From: Alphaproteobacteria bacterium
GTDB lineage: Bacteria; Pseudomonadota; Alphaproteobacteria; Kiloniellales; J153
NCBI GenBank assembly: GCA_003693905.1
Contig: RFLL01000444.1
Coordinates: forward strand, 1-5,516
Direction of reading: 5' to 3'
DNA: 5,516 nt
Shown here in pieces: positions 1 to 5,516 of this stretch. The translations under genes were made by a program, and so were the position numbers. Within the stretch, counting starts at the first letter, position 1; each line of letters opens with the position of its first letter. The notes beneath the pieces were generated by a model, which worked only from the letters and a program-made list of their open reading frames with translations, searched no databases and had not been told where the DNA came from.

Positions 1-188
1 AGAAAGCGGCGACCGCGAAAAAGGCATCCGCAAAGAAGAAAACGGCGGCGAAGAAAAAGGCGGGAGCAAAGAAAAAGTCGAAGGGGGTGAAGAGCAAAAA
101 AACGGCCAGGAAAACGCCTTCGCGCTCGCGTGCCAGAGCCGGTACGAAAAAGGCGAGCGGCAGGAAGGCCCGGCGCGTCCGACGATAG
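1..188 (+). CDS. C-terminal end of a Lys/Ala-rich, histone H1-like basic protein (5' partial)
   Basis: The reading frame is open from the window edge (first full codon at 3) to a TAG at 186-188, giving about 61 residues. Nearly all are Lys, Ala, Arg, Ser, Thr or Gly, with repeated AKK/AKKKA units, then an Arg/Ser-rich part and a final RKARRVRR. Such disordered, strongly positive tails bind nucleic acid; they occur in histone H1-like proteins, HU variants and some DNA topoisomerase I or other nucleic-acid enzymes of alphaproteobacteria. The folded part lies outside the window, so the parent protein cannot be named. The A-rich Lys codons make this stretch much less GC-rich than the rest. An alternative frame over the same bases is also open but gives a non-descript composition; the basic frame is preferred for its regular AKK periodicity and its stop just before the convergent neighbour. 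Confidence 0.7.
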   Translation, partial: KAATAKKASAKKKTAAKKKAGAKKKSKGVKSKKTARKTPSRSRARAGTKKASGRKARRVRR

Positions 189-200
189 GACCGCGGCCGG
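170..200. terminator. GC-rich imperfect hairpin between convergent genes
   Basis: Bases 170-180 can pair with 188-200 around a 7-nt loop (181-187). This gives about 11 pairs with two single-base bulges on the 3' arm. The hairpin spans the stop codon of the basic-tail gene and sits between two convergent gene ends, where a bidirectional terminator would be expected. No T-tract follows on the plus strand and only a weak pyrimidine run follows on the minus strand, so it is not a classical intrinsic terminator. It could be a pause or mRNA 3'-end stabiliser, or chance pairing in GC-rich DNA. Confidence 0.25.
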
Positions 201-223
201 ATGACGACCGCCACCAGAATGCC

Positions 224-991
224 CTACTGCGCCTTGCGCTCGACGATGATATGAAACCGGAAAATCGAATCGAGCGGTCCGGCGACGACCAGGTTTTCGC
301 CGAAATGCAATGGCGCACTCTGCATGACTTCGAAGTGGGCGACGCGCATGCCGTTGACGATGGTACCGAGATGGCTTTGCAGGTCGCGCACGGCCAGATT
401 CTCGCCCTGTTCTTCAATCGCGAAGTGCAGAGGTGAAATGCTGCCGGCCCTCTTGGCATAAAGAGACAGCTCCGCCCCGTCGACGTGAGGCGGTTCTCCC
501 GGCATGATGTGGCGGCCGACACGAAACGGCAGCGACGAGATGACGAGGCCGTCGGTCCCGATCTGAACCTCGACTTCGGGCGATGCGCCGATCAGGTGGA
601 TCTTGTCGATCTCCGAGATCGTGGCGGGTTCGGCGATCACATGGTGCTCGACGAGCTTCTGATCAACCTGGGCCAGGCGTTCGCACAGCGCACGCAACAC
701 CTGAAGAGCAAGCGGGTTGTCGTTGTGAAAGGTCGACAGAAACACGTCCCTGGGCAGGACGATGAGCGTCGTCGGCGTCAGCGCCCGAGTATGGGTTGAA
801 CGGGGCTTGTCCCGCAGCACCGCCATTTCGCCGAAGATGGCGCCCTTGTCGAGAATGGCAAGGCGCACCTCCTCGTCATCGCCGGTCGTGCGCAGGACCT
901 CGACCCGACCTTCGGTGATGATATAGACGGCATCGCCGGCATCGCCTTCGTGATAGATGGTCTGGCCGGCGTCGATGTGTCGTTCCTGCAT
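224..991 (-). CDS. Cyclic nucleotide-binding domain / FHA domain fusion protein
   Basis: This 255-residue cytoplasmic protein has no signal peptide or membrane segment. Residues 1-115 form a CNB (Crp/cAMP-kinase regulatory type) domain: GQTIYHEGDAGDAVYIITEG at the start, then the phosphate-binding cassette FGEMAVLRDKPRST (53-66), with the Gly-Glu pair and Arg64 that normally hold the cyclic phosphate. A linker (116-150) leads to an FHA domain at about 150-250: FRVGRH (156-161), SPLH (186-189), DLQSHLGTIVNG (203-214). FHA domains bind phosphothreonine peptides, so the protein probably links a nucleotide second messenger to Ser/Thr-phosphorylation signalling. There is no helix-turn-helix, so it is not a Crp-type transcription factor. 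In the FHA part the usual Arg after the conserved Ser is Pro187, and the Asn before GT is Leu208. The ATG at 991 begins directly at the CNB fold, but no strong Shine-Dalgarno precedes it. Domain calls are firm; the biological role is unknown. It diverges from meaB. Confidence 0.9.
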   Translation of the reverse strand: MQERHIDAGQTIYHEGDAGDAVYIITEGRVEVLRTTGDDEEVRLAILDKGAIFGEMAVLRDKPRSTHTRALTPTTLIVLPRDVFLSTFHNDNPLALQVLRALCERLAQVDQKLVEHHVIAEPATISEIDKIHLIGASPEVEVQIGTDGLVISSLPFRVGRHIMPGEPPHVDGAELSLYAKRAGSISPLHFAIEEQGENLAVRDLQSHLGTIVNGMRVAHFEVMQSAPLHFGENLVVAGPLDSIFRFHIIVERKAQ

Positions 992-1060
992 GGGGGCTAC
1001 TTCATGGCTTCGGGCCGGTCCATCCGGAGAAGCAGCCTAGACCGACAAGGTTAGCAAGAC
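992..1060. promoter_or_regulatory. Divergent intergenic region between CNB-FHA gene and meaB
   Basis: This 69-bp gap (132 bp if meaB starts at 1124) must hold the promoters or leaders of both divergent genes. I see no convincing -35/-10 pair on either strand. An imperfect dyad lies at 1007-1033: GCTTC pairs with GAAGC outside and CCGG with CCGG inside, around a TCCAT loop with a small internal mismatch. It could be an operator or a leader hairpin of the CNB-FHA transcript, but GC-rich DNA produces such pairings often. Confidence 0.3.
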
Positions 1061-2134
1061 ATGAAAGACCGGAGCCCGGCCTCTCTTGACCTGGCGGCGG
1101 CCCCGCGGCCAACTGCACGGGCGATGGCAGACGGAACCGAATCAGAGCGACAAGAAGGGCCACAGACCGACCGCGCGGCGGCGGGACGCCGGGCGCTGGC
1201 GGCCGTTCGCGCCGGGGGCAAGGCGGCGCTGGCCCGGGCGCTGGCGGAACTGGAGCAGAGCCCCGATGCGCCCGCGACGCTGGCCCTGCTCGATGCCGCC
1301 TACGCGGCGCCGCGGGCACGCGTCGTCGGCCTGACGGGGCCGCCGGGGGTCGGCAAATCGACTCTGCTCGGCCGCCTGATCGCCGGCTATCGGGCGCGCG
1401 CGCTTACGCTCGGCGTCATCGCCGTCGATCCTTCCTCGAAGCGCTCCGGCGGGGCGCTTCTGGGCGATCGCGTGCGCCTGGCCACCGATCCGCAGGACGC
1501 CGGGATCTTCGTCCGGTCGATGGCCGCGCGCGATCGCCTCGGCGGCCTTGCCGACGTCACCATGGCGGCGATGGTTCTGATGCGCGCGCTCTATGACCGG
1601 GTGCTGATCGAGACCGTCGGTGTCGGGCAATCGGAAACCGACGTTGCCGGGGCCGCCGATACGGTGGTGTTCTGCGTCCAACCGGCCTCGGGCGATGCCT
1701 TGCAATTCATGAAGGCCGGCATCATCGAGATTCCCCATGTCTCCGTCGTCACCAAGGCGGACATGGGGGCGCCGGCCCGGCGCACGCTGGGTGATCTCAA
1801 GGCCGCCCTGGCCCTGGCTGCGCCGGCCGCAGCCCCGGAAGACGAAGCCGGAGAGCCGCGCGACGTTCTGGCGGTATCAGCCACGACCGGCGCGGGAGTG
1901 GACGATCTGATGGCGGCGGTCGAGCGTCACGGCGACTGGTTGAACGAGGGCCGGCGTCTGGATCGGCGCCGCCGCGCCCAGGCCGAAGCCTGGTTGCGCC
2001 AATGTCTGCGCGATCGCATCGGGCGCGATGGTCTGCATCGTCTGGTTGCAGCCGGTATCGATCTGCACCTAGCGCCCGGCGTCTCGCCGTTCGCGCGTCT
2101 CGCCGCTCTGGCCCGTGCTGCCGGCGGGTCCTGA
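1061..2134 (+). CDS. meaB: MeaB/ArgK-family G3E P-loop GTPase (methylmalonyl-CoA mutase-associated)
   Basis: MeaB-type GTPases chaperone adenosylcobalamin-dependent acyl-CoA mutases: they gate cofactor loading and protect or reactivate the mutase using GTP. Visible in this 357-residue product are a helical N-terminus (about 35-85), the P-loop GPPGVGKS (93-100), the family signature VDPSSKRSGG (122-131) followed by LLGDRVRL, the switch-II-like ETVGVGQSE (184-192), VQPASGDALQFMKAGI (206-221), a base-recognition motif TKAD (231-234) and SATTGAG (273-279). The C-terminal helical part matches the dimerisation arm. TKAD replaces the usual NKAD of MeaB/ArgK. ATG 1061 has an AAGG (1047-1050) ten bases upstream; its first 21 residues look unconserved, and ATG 1124 (336 residues) is closer to the usual family length of roughly 320-335. 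No mutase gene is in the window, so the partner is unknown. The last 66 bp overlap ygfZ on the opposite strand. Confidence 0.92.
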   Translation: MKDRSPASLDLAAAPRPTARAMADGTESERQEGPQTDRAAAGRRALAAVRAGGKAALARALAELEQSPDAPATLALLDAAYAAPRARVVGLTGPPGVGKSTLLGRLIAGYRARALTLGVIAVDPSSKRSGGALLGDRVRLATDPQDAGIFVRSMAARDRLGGLADVTMAAMVLMRALYDRVLIETVGVGQSETDVAGAADTVVFCVQPASGDALQFMKAGIIEIPHVSVVTKADMGAPARRTLGDLKAALALAAPAAAPEDEAGEPRDVLAVSATTGAGVDDLMAAVERHGDWLNEGRRLDRRRRAQAEAWLRQCLRDRIGRDGLHRLVAAGIDLHLAPGVSPFARLAALARAAGGS

Positions 2135-3073
2135 GGGCGCCGTCCGTTCCTTGTGCGCCCGCTCGAGGTCGAGCCAGGCGGGAATCCGCACGCTGAGACG
2201 CGCCTCACCGGCGCGCAGTGCGCCGGGCGCGGCGTCGACGATGTGTTCGAGGCGCAGCAGAGCCAGGCCGACATCGCCGGCGACCGAGCGCAAGGTTCCC
2301 GCGTCCGCTCCGTCGCGGGTGACCGGCGTGCCCGGCGCCGGGCTGGGGCCGTCGATGGTCACCGGCACCAGCCGTTTCTTGACCAGGGCGCGGTACTTCA
2401 TGCGGGCCGTCAGTTCCTGTCCGATATAGCAGCCCTTGTCCCAGTCGATGCCGTTCAGCTCGTCGAAGCCGTGGTCGAGCAGGGTTGCGCGCTCGACCTC
2501 CAGGTCGCGGCTACCCTCGGGCACGCCGAGGCCGATGCGCAGGCGTTCGTACGCTTCCGGGTCGCACGTGGCCAGACCGGCCGCGCTCAGGGCCTCGGGC
2601 AGGCGGGCGCGCGGGACCACCAGGCGCACGCCGAGATCGGCCAGACGCGGGTCGACGGCGGCCAGACCGCCGGCGAACGGCACCGTGCGTCCCGGTACCA
2701 TCGGCAGGCCGAAGGCATCCGGGGCGCCGGCGCCGAAAGCCACCGCGACGGCAAAGCGGTTCGTCACGTCCTCGATATCGACCTTGGCCCGCAGGCGGTA
2801 GAGGGCCAGGCGCCGTTGCAGATCCTCGCGCCGTGCCGCCTCGCACTCGATCAAGAACACCGGGGGCGCGGCCGGCACCGTGGGATCGGCGGCGATGAAG
2901 AATTCATGCAGGAACTTGCCCTGCGGGGTCAGGAACGCGGCCCAGATCGTGCGCTCGGGCGTAACCTTGGCGATGTCGTTGGATACCAGGCCCTGCAGAT
3001 AGTCCCGCACGTCCGGTCCGCCGATGCGGATCACCGCGCGCCTGTCCAGTATTGCGGCTGTTGCCCTGGTCAT
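2069..3073 (-). CDS. ygfZ: YgfZ/GcvT-like folate-binding protein, Fe-S enzyme maintenance
   Basis: YgfZ proteins bind tetrahydrofolate through a GcvT-like fold and support assembly or repair of certain Fe-S enzymes, such as the radical SAM protein MiaB. From ATG 3073 the product is 334 residues, cytoplasmic. Early motifs are RDYLQGLVSNDI (23-34) and FLTPQGKFLHEFFI (47-60). The diagnostic YgfZ motif KGCYIGQE is at 213-220 with the conserved Cys215, and is followed by ARMKYR, as in the family. Residues after about 310 form a hydrophilic Gly/Ser/Arg-rich tail beyond the fold; its last 21 residues are encoded inside the overlap with meaB. A GTG at 3097 would add eight residues; neither start has a strong Shine-Dalgarno, and ATG 3073 is preferred because it begins just before the conserved region. 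It lies 92 bp downstream of the glycosyltransferase 9 gene on the same strand and could be co-transcribed with it. Identification is firm. Confidence 0.92.
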   Translation of the reverse strand: MTRATAAILDRRAVIRIGGPDVRDYLQGLVSNDIAKVTPERTIWAAFLTPQGKFLHEFFIAADPTVPAAPPVFLIECEAARREDLQRRLALYRLRAKVDIEDVTNRFAVAVAFGAGAPDAFGLPMVPGRTVPFAGGLAAVDPRLADLGVRLVVPRARLPEALSAAGLATCDPEAYERLRIGLGVPEGSRDLEVERATLLDHGFDELNGIDWDKGCYIGQELTARMKYRALVKKRLVPVTIDGPSPAPGTPVTRDGADAGTLRSVAGDVGLALLRLEHIVDAAPGALRAGEARLSVRIPAWLDLERAHKERTAPSGPAGSTGQSGETRERRDAGR

Positions 3074-3165
3074 GGCTGGATCTGGTTCCCGGAACACTTG
3101 CGTTGCCGTTCAACGTGGCCTCGGCGGGCTCGCTTGGCAAGCCCCGGCTGGGACGGGATACGGCC
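3074..3165 (-). other. Spacer between glycosyltransferase 9 gene and ygfZ
   Basis: This 92-bp same-strand gap contains no open gene. It holds a small inverted repeat, GCTT/AAGC around GGC (3132-3142), with a broader GC-rich imperfect pairing around it. No T-tract follows, so I do not call a terminator. A separate ygfZ promoter could lie here, but I see no clear boxes. Confidence 0.4.
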
Positions 3166-4122
3166 CTACCCATCTTTCGCCAACACGTGCACCTGCGCCA
3201 GCACCTCGTCAAATGGAAGCTCGGCCAGCGAATCGCGGCGCAGGATCCGCACCGCCGGCCACGGCGGGCGTGACTTGACCGGGTGCGAATCGCGCGAGAA
3301 CAGCACCAGCGTCGGGCACCCGGTGGCCGCGATCACATGGGTCGGCCCGGTGTCGTTGCCCACGGCCAGGCGGGCCCGATGGCCGAGCGCGATCAGATCG
3401 AACAGATCGGTTTGCCCGCCGAGATCGCGCGCCCGGGGGCAGGCAGCGATAATGTCGGCGCGCTCGGCCTGTTCGGCCGCTCCGCCGATCAGGACCGGCG
3501 TCGTCCCTTGTGCCGCCAGCGTCCCGGCCAGTGCAGCGTAACGGGCCGCCGGCCAGCGTTTCAAAGGGCGGTGCGGGGCGCTGCCCGGTATCAGCAGGGC
3601 GAAACGCTCGGGCAGGGCAAAACGGGTGATATCGGCCCTGGCGGCGAGCGCGGACAGCTCCGGCGGTTGCGGCGGTGGCACGCCGGCCAGGGCAAGCTGC
3701 GCCGTCTCGCGCTCCAGGATGTGCATGGTGGTATCGGCATCGGGCGGTGGCACATAGCGCCAGGTGCAGCCGGCGACAGTGCCGACCCACGGCGGCCGTC
3801 CGGCAAGGCGGAAGTACCAGCCCGTGCGTTGCGAACGTTGCAGGTCGTAGACGCGCGTGAACGCGCCGCCGCGCAACCGCCGGGTCAGCGCCCACACTGC
3901 CCCGGGGCGCCACAGCGGCGGCCGCGAATCGATCCAGACCGCATCGAAGCAGCCGAGTGCGCGCCCCAGTTCGGCAAAGGGTGCCGTCGTCAGCAGCGTG
4001 ATGTGGGCGCGCGGGTGATGGGCCCGGATGGCCTGAAACGATCCGATCGACAGAACGAAATCGCCGAGCGCGGACAGCTTGATGACCAGGATACGTTCGC
4101 TCACGGGCAAGGGGGCTCGCAT
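3166..4122 (-). CDS. Glycosyltransferase family 9, ADP-heptose:LPS heptosyltransferase-like
   Basis: Family 9 enzymes (WaaC, WaaF, WaaQ) transfer L-glycero-D-manno-heptose from ADP-heptose to the inner core of lipopolysaccharide on the cytoplasmic face of the inner membrane. The 318-residue product has the GT-B layout. The N-terminal ILVIKLSALGDFVLS (11-25) carries the Asp (residue 21) that lines up with the proposed catalytic Asp of WaaC. In the C-terminal half, IPGSAPHRPLKRWP (178-191) supplies a Lys for the nucleotide phosphates, and GNDTGPTHVIAATG (255-268) is the family signature of the sugar-nucleotide site. PTLVLFS (270-276) follows as usual. Length is typical, and there is no membrane anchor. 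ATG 4122 is used; GTG 4104 is an alternative, and neither has a clear Shine-Dalgarno. It diverges from a family 4 glycosyltransferase, supporting a role in surface glycan synthesis. The family is certain; the heptose donor is inferred, and some members use other sugars. Confidence 0.9.
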   Translation of the reverse strand: MRAPLPVSERILVIKLSALGDFVLSIGSFQAIRAHHPRAHITLLTTAPFAELGRALGCFDAVWIDSRPPLWRPGAVWALTRRLRGGAFTRVYDLQRSQRTGWYFRLAGRPPWVGTVAGCTWRYVPPPDADTTMHILERETAQLALAGVPPPQPPELSALAARADITRFALPERFALLIPGSAPHRPLKRWPAARYAALAGTLAAQGTTPVLIGGAAEQAERADIIAACPRARDLGGQTDLFDLIALGHRARLAVGNDTGPTHVIAATGCPTLVLFSRDSHPVKSRPPWPAVRILRRDSLAELPFDEVLAQVHVLAKDG

Positions 4123-4165
4123 CGGGCGATGGCGGAGGCTCGATCAATTGACCCTACTACAGCGC

Positions 4166-4187
4166 GCGCCTTTGCGGTACAAGGCGC
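4166..4187. repeat. Perfect 7-bp inverted repeat with 8-nt spacer (GCGCCTT / AAGGCGC)
   Basis: GCGCCTT (4166-4172) and AAGGCGC (4181-4187) are exact reverse complements flanking an 8-nt spacer. The dyad lies 38 bp upstream of the family 4 glycosyltransferase start and 43 bp upstream of the family 9 start. It could be an operator for a dimeric regulator serving both genes or a leader hairpin in the plus-strand transcript. No T-tract follows, so it is not an intrinsic terminator. The sequence is seen directly; function is inferred. Confidence 0.4.
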
Positions 4188-4210
4188 CTGGCAAGGGTGA
4201 ATCGTGCAAA

Positions 4211-4215
4211 AAGGA
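4211..4215 (+). promoter_or_regulatory. Ribosome binding site fixing the start of the family 4 glycosyltransferase
   Basis: AAGGA ends ten bases before ATG 4226. The frame is open further upstream to ATG 4079, but that extension has no family similarity and would run antisense into the family 9 gene. The site therefore supports 4226 as the true start. Confidence 0.65.
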
Positions 4216-4225
4216 CTGCACCAGC

Positions 4226-5299
4226 ATGCGGGTGATGCAGGTCATGGCCGGTGGCGCGCACGGCGGGGCGGAGACGTTCTTTGTCGATCTCGTCTGTGCG
4301 TTGCATCGCGCCGGCCTGCCGCAGCGTGCCGTCATCCGCCGCAATCCCGAGCGCAGCGAAATCCTGCGCGACGCCGGCGTCGATGTGGTCGAGCGGCGCT
4401 TCGGCGGCCGTCTCGACGTCTTTACCCGGCCCGGGTTGCGCCGCGACATCGCCGCCTTCCGACCCGACATCGTGCAGACGTGGATGGTGCGCGCCACGCG
4501 CCTGTGCCCGCCGGGGCCGTTCGTGCACGTCGGCTGGCTCGGCGGCTATTACAAGCCGCAGCGCTTTGCCGCCTGCGATCACGTGGTCGGGGTGACGCCG
4601 GATATCGCCCGGCACATGCGCGACGGGGGCTGGCCGGCGGCACGGGTTCACTATCTGCCCACGCTGGCGGTCTCGAAGCCGGCACCGCCGCTCGATCGGG
4701 CCGAGTACGCCACGCCGTCCGATGCGCCGCTGCTGCTCGCCCTGGGGCGTTTACATGTCAAGAAAGCCTTCGACATCCTGCTCAAGGCGCTGGTCGACGT
4801 GCCCGGAACGTGGCTGTGGATCGCCGGCGAGGGCGAGTTGCGCGCCGAGCTGGAAAATCTGGCCCGTGAGCTGGGGGTGGCGGAGCGGGTGCGGTTCCTC
4901 GGCTGGCGCTACGACCGCGAAGCTCTGCTGGCGAGCGCCGATGTGTGCGTATTCCCGTCACGCTACGAACCGTTCGGGACCGTGACCATCGAGGCCTGGG
5001 CCGCCGGTACGCCGCTGGTGGCGGCGGCCAGCGTCGGTCCCGCCGGCGTCATCCGGGATGGTGAGGATGCGCTTCTGGTTCCGGTCGACGACGCCCCGGC
5101 GCTGGCGGCGGCGATCCGCCGTGTGATCGAGGAACCGGGCCTGGCCGAACGGCTGGTCGCCGCGGGGCGGCAACGTTATCACCGCGAGTTCACCGAGGAA
5201 GCGTGCGTGCGCCGCTATCTCGCGTTCTACGAGGCCTTGCTGGAGGGGCGTCCGGGGACGGCGGGTCCAAATGCGGCGCGGGCTGCCACGCCGGCATGA
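4226..5299 (+). CDS. Glycosyltransferase family 4 (GT-B fold), probable LPS/surface glycan enzyme
   Basis: This 357-residue retaining glycosyltransferase uses a nucleotide-activated sugar and probably acts at the cytoplasmic face of the inner membrane. The N-terminal Rossmann domain opens with [19 protein letters not shown] (4-22), the Gly-rich acceptor-side loop typical of GT4. VGWLGGYY (102-109) and [12 protein letters not shown] (120-131) close this half. The C-terminal nucleotide-sugar domain has [19 protein letters not shown] (171-189) with the phosphate-binding Arg/Lys, FLGW (224-227), and the EX7E motif EPFGTVTIE (Glu248, Glu256), followed by [11 protein letters not shown]. Length is normal, with no signal peptide or transmembrane helix. 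The start at 4226 is chosen for its upstream AAGGA and because conserved sequence begins there. Its stop overlaps the dihydroorotase start, indicating one transcript; it is divergent from a family 9 glycosyltransferase, suggesting both build the LPS core. Donor and acceptor sugars cannot be read from sequence. Confidence 0.9.
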   Translation: MRVMQVMAGGAHGGAETFFVDLVCALHRAGLPQRAVIRRNPERSEILRDAGVDVVERRFGGRLDVFTRPGLRRDIAAFRPDIVQTWMVRATRLCPPGPFVHVGWLGGYYKPQRFAACDHVVGVTPDIARHMRDGGWPAARVHYLPTLAVSKPAPPLDRAEYATPSDAPLLLALGRLHVKKAFDILLKALVDVPGTWLWIAGEGELRAELENLARELGVAERVRFLGWRYDREALLASADVCVFPSRYEPFGTVTIEAWAAGTPLVAAASVGPAGVIRDGEDALLVPVDDAPALAAAIRRVIEEPGLAERLVAAGRQRYHREFTEEACVRRYLAFYEALLEGRPGTAGPNAARAATPA

Positions 5300-5516
5300 C
5301 GACGCGCTTCGATCTGGTGCTCAGGGGCGGGACGGTCCTGACCCCGGGCGGAGCGGTGGCGGCCGATATCGGGGTGCACGCCGGGCGCATCATGGCCATC
5401 GGCGCCATCGACGAGGCAAGTGCGGCGCAGACGCTCGATGTCCGTGGCCTTCATGTATTGCCCGGGGCGATCGACACCCAGGTTCATTTCCGCGAACCGG
5501 GGCAGGAGCACAAGGA
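5296..5516 (+). CDS. pyrC: Dihydroorotase / cyclic amidohydrolase, N-terminal part (3' partial)
   Basis: Dihydroorotase interconverts carbamoyl-aspartate and dihydroorotate, the third step of de novo pyrimidine synthesis. The first 73 residues are present; the gene runs off the window. [15 protein letters not shown] (5-19) and [13 protein letters not shown] (24-36) form the small beta-sandwich of the amidohydrolase superfamily. [14 protein letters not shown] (47-60) leads into the metal-site strand, with Q62-V-H64-F-R66-E-P-G69 and then QEHK. Arg66 normally holds the substrate carboxylate. The usual HxH metal pair reads QxH here, so the first ligand is missing. This variant resembles dihydroorotases I recall from alphaproteobacteria, so it may be a subfamily trait. 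The ATG overlaps the previous stop (ATGA, 5296-5299) with no Shine-Dalgarno, which suggests translational coupling. HFREPG favours dihydroorotase over allantoinase or hydantoinase, but an inactive or re-purposed homologue cannot be excluded from this fragment. Confidence 0.85.
   Translation, partial: MTTRFDLVLRGGTVLTPGGAVAADIGVHAGRIMAIGAIDEASAAQTLDVRGLHVLPGAIDTQVHFREPGQEHK

Larger units (their letters stand above)
4123..4225. promoter_or_regulatory. Divergent intergenic region between the two glycosyltransferase genes
   Basis: This strip of about 100 bp separates two divergent glycosyltransferase genes and should hold both promoters. It contains an AT-rich palindrome TCAATTGA (4144-4151) and a TTGACC (4148-4153) resembling a -35 box on the plus strand, but no matching -10 at 16-18 bp. 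On the minus strand TTGTAC and TAGTAG are 17 bp apart but each matches the sigma-70 consensus at only three of six positions. Promoter positions therefore remain unassigned. Confidence 0.35.

Noticed and set aside
96..102. A7 run in the basic-tail gene as a programmed -1 frameshift site
   Set aside because: The -1 frame stays open for a long way, but it runs antisense through the CNB-FHA gene and has no recognisable protein content. Long open shadow frames are expected in GC-rich DNA, and Lys codons produce A runs naturally.
1086..1114. TTGACC as a meaB promoter -35 box
   Set aside because: No -10-like hexamer lies at 16-18 bp; the DNA there is a solid GC run, and the site falls inside the coding sequence if the 1061 start is right.
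3120..3165. Hairpin downstream of the family 9 gene as a Rho-independent terminator
   Set aside because: The stem is short or bulged and no T-tract follows on the minus strand.
2153..3541. 462-codon plus-strand open frame opposite ygfZ and the family 9 gene
   Set aside because: Its translation has no recognisable domain and it is fully explained as a shadow of two clearly conserved minus-strand genes with strong G/C third positions.
3209..4147. 312-codon minus-strand frame overlapping the family 9 glycosyltransferase
   Set aside because: It is the same strand in another frame with Arg/Pro/Ala-rich nonsense composition, while the frame at 3166-4122 carries all family 9 motifs.
4079..4225. 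N-terminal extension of the family 4 glycosyltransferase to ATG 4079
   Set aside because: The extra 49 residues are unlike the family, the start overlaps the divergent family 9 gene, and a good ribosome site precedes ATG 4226.
1..5516. Mobile element, CRISPR, toxin-antitoxin, tRNA/rRNA or defence system
   Set aside because: No transposase, integrase, terminal repeats, direct-repeat array, RNA gene fold or defence domain was found on either strand; the genes are ordinary chromosomal ones.

Overview
This is a GC-rich window with tight gene packing and a strong G/C preference at third codon positions. Gene content and protein style point to an alphaproteobacterium, most likely in or near the Rhodospirillales. 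That placement is inferred from the style of the MeaB GTPase, the YgfZ, the two glycosyltransferases and the [12 protein letters not shown] dihydroorotase; no marker RNA is present.

Layout, left to right: (1) the 3' end of a plus-strand gene encoding a Lys/Ala/Arg-rich, histone H1-like basic tail (to 188); (2) a minus-strand protein joining a cyclic-nucleotide-binding domain to an FHA domain (224-991); (3) a divergent intergenic strip, then a plus-strand MeaB/ArgK-type GTPase (1061-2134); (4) a minus-strand YgfZ/GcvT-like folate-binding protein (2069-3073) whose 3' end overlaps meaB tail to tail; (5) a minus-strand family 9 (heptosyltransferase-like) glycosyltransferase (3166-4122), probably transcribed ahead of ygfZ; (6) a second divergent intergenic strip of about 100 bp with a perfect 7-bp dyad; (7) a plus-strand family 4 glycosyltransferase (4226-5299); and (8) the start of a dihydroorotase gene (from 5296, cut by the window edge) that overlaps the previous stop codon by ATGA and so looks translationally coupled.

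The two glycosyltransferases are divergently arranged and probably both act on cell-surface glycan, most likely the lipopolysaccharide core. MeaB (B12-dependent mutase maintenance), YgfZ (Fe-S enzyme maintenance) and dihydroorotase (pyrimidine synthesis) are housekeeping functions. No mobile element, CRISPR array, tRNA, rRNA or defence cassette is visible, and I found no convincing new multi-gene system. The points most worth a second look are the CNB-FHA fusion with non-canonical FHA binding residues, the Gln in place of the first metal-site His in the dihydroorotase, the codon-aligned antisense overlap of meaB and ygfZ, the T-for-N change in the MeaB base-recognition motif, and the dyad between the two glycosyltransferase genes.
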